Below, piece by piece: positions 52,924-62,800 of a stretch of 64,000 nucleotides of DNA. The notes below the pieces were generated by a model that worked only from the letters and a program-made list of their open reading frames with translations, was not told the DNA's origin and did not search any database. The DNA comes from Isotricha intestinalis (lineage: Eukaryota; Ciliophora; Litostomatea; Vestibuliferida; Isotrichidae), in assembly GCA_023807065.1 (NCBI GenBank), contig JAJJLU010000354.1, forward strand, positions 1 to 64,000, in the 5' to 3' direction. The position numbers were made by a program, and so were the translations under genes. The stretch's first letter is position 1. Each line of letters begins with the position of its first letter.

Positions 52924-53991
52924 ATGGGAAATATAAGTGAATGTAAATGTAAATGTAAAGAAAACAAAAAAGAAGGAGAATTAGATTTACCAAATACAAA
53001 AGCAAACATAAATGAAATAAAAAGTCCAGAATTTAAACAGATTAAAAATTTAAATTTATTATTTAAAAAAAATCCAAAAATAGAAAAGAATTTAGAAGAA
53101 GAAGAATTATCAGAAATAAAAATAAATGAAGAAGATAATAATTATTATAATTTTAAAATAAAAACAGAAAATGAAAAAAGAACAAGAATAGGAACACAAG
53201 AAAATTCATTTAAAAAAAGAAAATTAGAAATAAATGAAAAAATAAATTTAGACTTAAATTCAATTTCAAAAAGTGATAGAAGTAATAAAAAAAATATAAT
53301 TAAAAATCCAAAAAAAAATAATTTTTTTTTTAACAGAACAAAAACTTTCATTGGAACAAATAAATTAAATTATAAAAATGAATTAACAAAAACAAATAAT
53401 TCAAACACAGAAAGAGAAAATTCTTTTTTAACTCAAATTTCTAAATTTCAGAATAATAATATTAAAAATATCTTTGAAAAATATCATTTAAATTGTATTC
53501 AATCAATGAAAAAAATACCAATTAAAACAATAATAAATAATATTAATTTATTATATAATAATAACGATCAAGAAATTATTTTGTTTAAAAGTGAATTAAA
53601 TGTTCTTCAATTTTCAGGTCAAAGAATTATTCATAAAAAATATTTTAATAGATTTTTAATAAGTACAAAAAAAGAAATTAAAATATTTGCTTCTAAAGAA
53701 AAATTTATTACTTTACAAAATCCAATTCAAACTTTTTTTTATAATCAAATTAAAAAATCATATTTTGTTGAATTTGAAAATGAAAAAAAAATTTTTAGTA
53801 CTTTTGAATATAATAATAAAAAAAATTATTCTCATTTTCTTATTTATTTTAATAATGAAACTTTTCAAATTTTTAGTAGTTTACAACAAGATTTAATTGA
53901 AAAATGGATTAGTTTAATTAATTATTTAATTGAGCAAAACGACACTCATACTTATAATAAAATTGAAAATCAATTTGATGAATTTATTTAA
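52924..53991 (+). CDS. Putative acylated protein with PH-like C-terminal domain
   Basis: 355 residues, ATG start. The N-terminus MGNISECKCKCKENKK has Gly at position 2 and Cys residues at 7, 9 and 11, suggesting possible myristoylation and palmitoylation. A Lys/Asn/Glu-rich linker follows. Residues about 215-345 look like a pleckstrin-homology fold: EIILFKSELNVLQFSGQ, KKYFNRFLISTKKEIKIFAS, FIYFNNETFQIF-like strands and a final helix with an invariant-type Trp (LIEKWISLINYLIEQ). The PH call is by pattern only. It would be a membrane-associated regulator. Confidence 0.5.
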   Translation: MGNISECKCKCKENKKEGELDLPNTKANINEIKSPEFKQIKNLNLLFKKNPKIEKNLEEEELSEIKINEEDNNYYNFKIKTENEKRTRIGTQENSFKKRKLEINEKINLDLNSISKSDRSNKKNIIKNPKKNNFFFNRTKTFIGTNKLNYKNELTKTNNSNTERENSFLTQISKFQNNNIKNIFEKYHLNCIQSMKKIPIKTIINNINLLYNNNDQEIILFKSELNVLQFSGQRIIHKKYFNRFLISTKKEIKIFASKEKFITLQNPIQTFFYNQIKKSYFVEFENEKKIFSTFEYNNKKNYSHFLIYFNNETFQIFSSLQQDLIEKWISLINYLIEQNDTHTYNKIENQFDEFI

Positions 53992-54113
53992 AATTATATT
54001 ATATAAATATGGTGATTAAAAAATAAAATGTTAAAAGTTAAAATAATATTTTTTTATAATATATTTCAAAAAATATTTTTATTTTATGTATTTAAATAAA
54101 ATATAAATTTTTA

Positions 54114-55073
54114 ATGAAAAATAAAAATGTTGATTTAATTGTTGAAGAAATATATTCTTGTTTACCAAATGATAGATATAAATTTGATAGAATAATGAAT
54201 AATTTAAAAAATGAAATTGTAGGAGATTATAATTATTCTGATAATATTCCTTCTACGAAAATATTATCATCAAGTGAATATTTTCAAAAGAAAAATTATT
54301 CAAATCAAATTCCACAAAATTATTCTCAAAATTATCAAATGAATTCAAATTTAAATAATTCTAATTCAGATTTTATTTATAAAAATAATAATAAAAATAA
54401 TATATATTCTCAAAATCCAAATTCAAATTTTATGATTGATAATAATAATAAAAATATTATTAATTCAAATTATGTTTCAACTCTTCCAGAAGGAGAATTT
54501 TTAAATATGAAACCTTTTCAACCAAAAAGTAATCATAAAATTATTTCCGATGTTCATGCGAATAGTAAATATTATTATCCTGAAGAATATAATTCAATAC
54601 CAAATAATTTAAATAGACAAAAAGATATGGAATGGAATAATAGAACAAATAATATTATTTATAATACAATGAGAAATAATTGGAATGAAGATGATTTGAA
54701 ATTAAGTAATAATATTAATCAAATGAGAACTATTGAATATGGACAAAATAATAATAATAATATTATGAATAATAATAATATGTTTAATAATAATATATTT
54801 AATCAAAATAATATGATGAATAATAATAATATAATTAATAATAATAATTTAAGTAATTTAAATTCAAATATAAATGAAAATTTATTTAGAAATGAAACTT
54901 TTGGAAATCAAAATAGGATGACAAATAATATGATTAATTTAAATAATATAAATAATAATATGAGTAATATGAATGAAATGAGTAATAATAATTTTAATAA
55001 TAATCCAATGCTTAATGCTAATAGAAATTATCTTTCTCAAAATATGAACAATCAAAAAAATTTCAATTCCTAA
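54114..55073 (+). CDS. Asn-rich low-complexity protein
   Basis: 319 residues, ATG start. The first 40 residues (VDLIVEEIYSCLPNDRYKFD; MNNLKNEIVGDY) look helical; the rest is dominated by Asn with interspersed Met, Ile and Ser (MNNNNIINNNNLSNLNSN), a prion-like composition encoded by AAT repeats. One short ordered island, SNHKIISDVHANSKYYYPEE, stands out. No catalytic motif. Possibly an RNP-granule or scaffold protein, by composition only. Confidence 0.6.
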   Translation: MKNKNVDLIVEEIYSCLPNDRYKFDRIMNNLKNEIVGDYNYSDNIPSTKILSSSEYFQKKNYSNQIPQNYSQNYQMNSNLNNSNSDFIYKNNNKNNIYSQNPNSNFMIDNNNKNIINSNYVSTLPEGEFLNMKPFQPKSNHKIISDVHANSKYYYPEEYNSIPNNLNRQKDMEWNNRTNNIIYNTMRNNWNEDDLKLSNNINQMRTIEYGQNNNNNIMNNNNMFNNNIFNQNNMMNNNNIINNNNLSNLNSNINENLFRNETFGNQNRMTNNMINLNNINNNMSNMNEMSNNNFNNNPMLNANRNYLSQNMNNQKNFNS

Positions 55074-55171
55074 TATTTCAATAAACTTTATTGTTTAAAT
55101 ATTTTTTTTAAAAAAACAAATGAACCCCCATTTTACTTGATTAAACTATTATTTTATATATTTATTTATAA

Positions 55172-56665
55172 TTAAATTGTATTAACATCATTAACCAATT
55201 GTTGCATTAAAATTTTAATTTCTTGTATTTTCTCTTTTTCTTTTTTTTCACTGAATTCACTTCTTTCATTATAAAGTAGTCTAAAATTATTTTCATTAAT
55301 AATATTTTGAGGTTTATGATATAATTTCAAATTATTAATATCTTCACTTACATTTAAAACATTATTTATAGAAGTATTATTTATCTTATGTTTAAATTTT
55401 GATTCTTTATTAATTAAATTATTTTTTTTATTATATGAATTATATATTTTACGCGAACTAACTGATTGATTTTTTAATTTTCCTTTATAATTTCTTTTAA
55501 TATAATATAAATTATATCTTGAAAAATTATATCTATGATTATATTTTTTATAATTATTAATTAAACTTCTATCATAACTATTATAACTAACTAAACTTTT
55601 ATTTCTAATCATACTTTTATCTTTTTCTAATTCTCGTTTTAATTCTGCAATTTGACTTTTTAAATAATTCATTTCATTTTGAGATTCTTTTGGTTTTTGA
55701 ATTTTTAATAATCTATATTGTTTGTTTAAATCTTTTACTGTATTTTCTAATTTAATTATATATATTTTATTTTTATTTATCTCTGAATTTTTCTTTTGAA
55801 TATCTTTTACTATATTATTTAATTTCAATGATAATTCATTTATTTTTTCTTCTTGTTTTATTATTACATTTTCTAAATCTTTATTATTTTCTTCCATATT
55901 TTTATATTTCTTTGACATTAATTTTATTTGGGAATTTAATTGAATATTATATTTTTTTTGAATGTTTATTTCTTGTAATAAAGTTTTTGATTCATTTTTT
56001 TTGTTTAAAATATTTTCTTCTTTTTGATTAATTTCAATATTTTTTTTTTCTTTTTGTTTTTTATATTGTTCTATTTTAATTGATAAATAATTCTTTTCAT
56101 TTAAAATTTTTTTATGTTCTAATAAAATATTATCTAATTTATTTTGTAATAAAATATTGTTATTTCTTATTTCTTTAATTTCATCTTTTTCTTTATTAAA
56201 TATATTTTCTTGATTTATTTCAATTGTAATTTTACTTTCTCTTTGTTTTTTAATCTCATTTTCAACATTTAAAATTTTCTCTTTTAATTCATTGATTTTT
56301 TTTTCTTTGATTTCATTATCTTTTTTCAATTCTTCTTTTTCTTTTTTTAATTGAATAATATTATTTTTATTTTTATTTTCATTATTATTATTCTTTTTTT
56401 CTTTCAATTTATAAATTTTATTTTTTAACTCATTTAAAAGATTATTATTTTCATTTATTTTAATATCTTGTGATTCAATTGTTTTAATTAAAACTGATTT
56501 TTCTTTTTCTTTATCATTTACTTGTAATTTTAAATTATTTGTAATTTCATTTTGAGCTTTTAAATTTTGAATTAAAGAATTATTTTCCTTTTGAAGAATT
56601 GAAATATAACTTTCAGATTCAATTGGAGATTTTATATCTAAATTTTCATAATCATGTGAATCCAT
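55172..56665 (-). CDS. Long coiled-coil protein
   Basis: 497 residues, ATG start. Residues about 18-345 form a nearly unbroken coiled coil (YISILQKENNSLIQNLKAQN; KKDNEIKEKKINELKEKIL; YRLLKIQKPKESQNEMNYLK). A basic Tyr/Asn/Lys-rich part follows (YNKKNNLINKESKFKHKINN), with a short helix at the end (EIKILMQQLVNDV). No head or membrane domain. It resembles 46948-48492 in design but not in detail. Function unknown, probably cytoskeletal. Confidence 0.7.
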   Translation of the reverse strand: MDSHDYENLDIKSPIESESYISILQKENNSLIQNLKAQNEITNNLKLQVNDKEKEKSVLIKTIESQDIKINENNNLLNELKNKIYKLKEKKNNNNENKNKNNIIQLKKEKEELKKDNEIKEKKINELKEKILNVENEIKKQRESKITIEINQENIFNKEKDEIKEIRNNNILLQNKLDNILLEHKKILNEKNYLSIKIEQYKKQKEKKNIEINQKEENILNKKNESKTLLQEINIQKKYNIQLNSQIKLMSKKYKNMEENNKDLENVIIKQEEKINELSLKLNNIVKDIQKKNSEINKNKIYIIKLENTVKDLNKQYRLLKIQKPKESQNEMNYLKSQIAELKRELEKDKSMIRNKSLVSYNSYDRSLINNYKKYNHRYNFSRYNLYYIKRNYKGKLKNQSVSSRKIYNSYNKKNNLINKESKFKHKINNTSINNVLNVSEDINNLKLYHKPQNIINENNFRLLYNERSEFSEKKEKEKIQEIKILMQQLVNDVNTI

Positions 56666-56893
56666 TTTTTATTTGTTTTAGTATATTTAAAAGTTAATTT
56701 TATAATTATACATTTATAAAAAAGATTTATTACATATTTTCTTTTAATAATATATTTAATATATCAATATTAAATTTATGAACAAATATGCATAAATATT
56801 TTCAATTAAAAAGATTAATTATAATTTCTTATTCAAAAAAAAGAAGAAAAAGTAAAAAAAAATTAAAAAAAAAATTATTTAAAAAAAATTAAA

Positions 56894-59800
56894 ATGAGTA
56901 TTTCTTCAAAAAAAACAATAAGTAGAGACTCGAAAGAACAAAAAGAAATAAAAGATTTATTTAAAAATAATGATTTAAGAAATTCAATTCAAAATTTATC
57001 TATGGTTTTACATAATTCAATTGTAAAAGATAATAACTTAATAAATGTAATAATTAATAATTTAAAAGATAAAAAAGATGTTTTTCAAAATTCAAAAGGA
57101 AAATTTGAAATAAAAATTTTTATCAATATTTTATTATATGAATTACATTATATAATAAGTCATATTCAAAATAAAAATAAAGCCTTTTTTGATGTTACAG
57201 TTAAAACAAAAGTAATAAATTTTTTAAAATATTTTTTTTTTGATGATTTACATGAAGATATTAATTTATCAAACGAAGATTTTATAAAAAATATTTCTTC
57301 AGATAGTAATATAAATGATTCTTTAATAATGTCATTATTTAAAATATTATTATATTTAAATAAAAATGGTTTTAATGACTTTTTCAATCAATATTTCTCA
57401 AAAGAAAAATCAGATATAGGATTTATTATTATAAAAATCCTTCATTCACTTTATGAAATAAAAAAATTTGTTTTTGAACAAAATAATACTTATTCAAATA
57501 ATGATAAAAAATTTGTAAATAATGCAATTAATTATTCATATCCTTTTATTCTTGATTATTTAATTAATATTGATTTAGAATATAATGCAAAATATACTAC
57601 TTTATCTATTGTTAATTCAGATAACTATGAAATTTTATTTGAAGATCTTTCTAACGAACCTGAATTAAGAAAAAAAATATTGACAATGTTTAAAAGAAAT
57701 TATTATAAAGATGATGAATATAAAAAAATTAAACAATTTATTCAAGAAAATAAAAGTTTAGAAACTTTATTTAGTAATTTAAAAAAAAATTTTCAAAATG
57801 ATATAAATCAAAGAAATCATTTTTTTTCTGAAGTTAAATCTTTCTTTTTAATTCAAACTGATTTTATGATTGAAAGTGATGATAAAAAAACAAAATTTGA
57901 AAAAAATAAATCTTATTATGACATCTCTGATATGAGTTATATGATACAATATATTACTTATTTAATTGATGAAGATAATAAATTAACTAATAATAATAAC
58001 TTTTATGATGAATTTGAAAAACAATTTATTAAAGAAATTATAAAAATTACTTCAAAAAATCAAGAAATTCAATTTATTTTTATTAATTTTTTAATTGAAT
58101 TACTTTTAAATTTAAAAGAACAAATATATAAGAAGAACACATCAAAAATAATATTTGATATCATAAATAATAATATTTCCAATTATCAAGAAATTAAAAA
58201 AAAAACAAATTTTTTAGATTTATTTATTCCTGAAATATGTAATAGTGAAAAAGACACTATTTCAATATTTTTTGCTTTTTTAATGTCAATTGGAAATGCA
58301 GATGATGAATTAAAACAAATAAGTTGTTCTTTAAGTAACTGTGATGATACAGAAACATTGAATAATATTTTAAAATATATTACTCAATATTATGATAATA
58401 ATAATAATTCCTTTTCAAAATTTATGGAATCTTTTATTAAAAAATTATATGAAATCATCAATAATTTCAAAAATAATAATAATGAAGATAAAAAATTAAA
58501 GAAAGAAATAATAGAAAATTTACTTGATTTTTGTGAAAAAAGTATAAGAAAAAGACCAGAACTTTTTGAAAAATTTAAAGAATATAATTTTATATCTTTT
58601 ATAAAAAATTGGAATGAATTAAAAGAAGATTGTACAATAATTTATAAATTAATTAAAATATATATTGAACATTTAAAAGAAGAAGAAATAATAAATAAAA
58701 CTTCAATTCAATCTTTAGTTGAATCTATTCTTGAAAGATATTTAACAATATCAAGTCAAAATGAATTTAATAATTTATCAGAAACTATAAAAGAAATAGG
58801 AAATATTTATTTAACTTTAAAAATATTATTTTCAAGAAAAAAATTAAAAGAACCTTTAAATGAAAATATGAAAAAATGTGTTTTTAATTTATGTGATTAT
58901 TTATCAAAATGTAAAGAATGTTTTAATGAAGAAATTCATAATTGTTTAAAAAATTATTTTGAATATATAATGTCTCTTGTTATAAATCAAAATGAACTAA
59001 TTTTTCAAAAAAATAAAATTGATTATCCTGAAATTTCAAATAATGAAATAAAAAAAATAATTTATGAAATAATAATTTTAGAATCAGAATTAAATAAAAA
59101 AGATTTTTTATTAGATATGATAAAATATATAATTGATTATTCAATTAATCAAAATAATAATATTAAAAATAAAAATAATAATTTAACAGGAAAATTAATG
59201 AATAGTGATTTTAAAGTAATATATTGTAATAAATTTATAATTAGTTCTGATTTATTAAAAAATTCTTATAACTCAATAAGTAATTATACTAATTTTATTC
59301 TAATGAATCCTTTACCTATTTTATTTGCTTTTCAAATTTTAATAAAACTAAATAAATATGTTTTTGAAATGCTTGATTTTATTATTTTTTTATTTGAAGT
59401 CAATGATGGTAATATTAAATTATGTTTAAGAAATAATATTATTAAAATATTATTTAAATTATTGAATAATGAAAAAACCTCAAATACAAAATTATATGAA
59501 TTAATTTATAGAGGTTTCTCTTTATTAACAAAGTTTTTAAATAAGTTTCTTTTTCAAGATTTAATTTTAGAAATTTTACTGTTTATAAATAATAAATCAA
59601 ATCCAGATTATTTAAAAATTTCAACAGAAATTTTATCAATTTTATCAACAAATATTAAAATAACTTCTGATTTTAATACTGGAATAATTTTAACAAATAT
59701 AAATATTAAACAATCAAATATTTTTAATAATATAGAAATCAATGATATTATCATTCCAAATAAAGAAGATACAGTAAGAATTCAACAAAATTTTTATTTT

Positions 59801-62800
59801 TTTTCTTCAAATGAATCAATAGACTATTTCTATTTACTTGAAATTAAAAAAAATAAAACTTTTATTAAAATATATTTAAAAAATTTAAATTTAATTGTTG
59901 ATGAAGGTTTAAAAGAAGAAAAAAATAAACCTGAAAAAAATATATATGATATTTTACGTCCAAATGAGAATAATTCTTTTTCTTTTCATTTTTATTCAAG
60001 AGAAAAAAATCATTTGTCAATTTCAATAAATAATAAAGAAGTATTTTCTGAACAAATAAAATTTAATTTAAATGATTTAAAACCAAATAATTTCTTCATT
60101 GGATATAAATGTAATTATGTTAAAGATATAATTTTTGATAAATGCTTTTCTTTTCCTCATATTAAATTATATAAAATGCAAATTTTTACTGAGCATTCAC
60201 TAATATATAATTTCAATTCAAAAAATATTTTCTTTGATTTAAAATCAAAAGATAAAATAAATATTTTCTTAGATAAAAACACTAAATTATTTTATAAATA
60301 TAGTTTCGTTGAATGGGCAAAAAATTCTGGAATTTTAAGAAAAAATAATTTAACGTCTCAATTATATAATTATGCTATTTATCCTGATACTTATATAAGT
60401 AAAGAATTAGAATTTATTAATTTAGAAAAATTTATTTTTATTTTATTAAATGAAGATAATATAACTAAAGAATTTTTTGATATTGTCATTCAATTATTTA
60501 TTAATTACTTTGATATTTTATATAATTCAGAAATTTCAATCCAATTTTTTGAAAAAAAAGAATATTTTAATTTATTCTATTTTTCTCTTGAGAAAAATAA
60601 ACAATTTATTGATAGAAATATAATAGACCGATTATATGCAATTATAAGATTAACTGAAGTTAAAGATAGAATAATAAGTAATATATTTTTAAATAACAAT
60701 TTATTTGAATCATTATCATTTGAAATTAAAAAAGAAATATTAAATTTAATAAATACAGATTTAAAATATTACTCTAATTTAAAGTTAGAAGTAATATTAG
60801 ATAAATTAATATTTCTTGTATTAGTATCAAATAACGAAGAAGAAATAGATGAAAAAATAATAAGTATAATATTAGAAATAATAAAAAAATATTTTCCTGA
60901 AAAAGATAATAAAATAGATACATCATTTTCTGAAAAAATAATGGATAAATCAAAGGAAATATTAGAAAAAATAAAACGATTTATAGAAATAATATATAAT
61001 TTCAATTCATACATAGATAAACATTTAATAAATTTACACAAAAATTCAGATAATTTAAAAAAAATATTAAAAAACATATTTAAAAAAATATTTTTAAAAC
61101 AAGAAATAAACATAGAAGAAATAATAAAATATATAAATGGCCATAAAAATATAGAAGAAAAACATAAAAGAGACCTTCCAAAATTAAATAATCCTTTAAA
61201 AAATAGTTTAGTATTATCTTTTAAAAATAATTCAATATTAAATGATATAGAAATGGAAAATGAAAATGAAAATTCATTTTCAGAAAGAAGATTAAGTTAT
61301 ACAGGAGGAAAAATACCTAATAAAAATGAAGATTGTTTTCCAAAAGAAAAAACTTCTAATCAATCTTTATTTAACAGAGCAAAAAAAAGAAGAAAAACTT
61401 TAGATAATAATACTAATTCAATTAATACAAATGATTTTTATGTTGAAGGAGAAATTTTAGGAAGTGAAAATAAAGATGAAATAATTGCAATGGAAAATTA
61501 TAAAATTCCTGTTTTAATTAATAAAAATAAAATTTGTACTGGAAATTGTTGTTTATGTCAATTTATAAGAGAATATATGAAAAATTTATTTTTTCATCAT
61601 ATTGGATTTAATGATTATAAAAGGAATTTAATGAAAATTTATTCTGATTTTTATTTGTTAAATTCTAATTTAAATTTTAATTTTTCTTTTTCTTTTTACT
61701 TAATGAAAAGAGAAGGACCAAGCAGAAAAAGAAAAAAATTTATTTTAAAACCTGATAAAATATTAAATAATGAAATTGATAGAAGTGAAATTAATAATAG
61801 AAAAAATTCAATGAATAACGAAAATAATAATAATGAAGAAAAAGAAAAAAAAGTAGAAAATGAATTTAATATAAAATTTAATTTTTATAATGTTAATAAT
61901 CATTTATATGAATTTTTTTCTTTGGAACAAATATTTCAAATAAATTTTATAGAAAATACAATAGATAAAAAAGATAAATATCAAAAAGCATATAATTGTT
62001 TATTATCAAAAGGAATGACATATTTAAATAGTGTAATAATATTAGGAAAAAAAAAAGTATATCTTCTTTCAAATGTTAATTTATATCAAGATAAATTATA
62101 TTTTGTTAATAAACCTATTAATAGAGTTTTTTGGGTTAAAACAGACACAAAATATTTAGAAGAACAATGTCAAATTTTAAATTATGCAAAAAATAGTGAT
62201 AAAGAAATAAATGAAATTGATAAATTTAATAGATTAAAAAAAGATTTAGATATAATGTCATTTTCATATAATGAAATCAATGAAATACACACAAATAAAT
62301 TTCTACATCAAGATAATTCAATAGAAATTTTTTTAAAAAATGGTTTAAATTTCTATATAGCATATAATCCAGAAGAAGGAAATTCCATATTAAAAAATAT
62401 AATAGAATATTTAAAACAATCATATATAGAAAGAAAAAAACAATTAAATAAGGAAATAAATGTATCAGAATTATTCCAAAATTTAACATTTTCAAATTTG
62501 TCTTTAAAAAACTCAAATTTAATATTTATGCGTAATTCAAATATAATAATTGAGAAAAGTAAATTTGATTTGCATTTCCATAATAATATAGAAAATAAAA
62601 AAGAGAAAAACATAAAATTTAAAAAGAAGAAATTTATAATAAAAGAGAAAAATAAATTTTTAGAAAATGTTCTTGAAAAATGGCAGAATGGAATAATAAA
62701 CACATATGATTATATAATGATTTTAAATACATTAAGTGGAAGAACATATAATGATTTAAATCAATATCCAATTTATCCTTGGGTAATAAAGGAATATTCA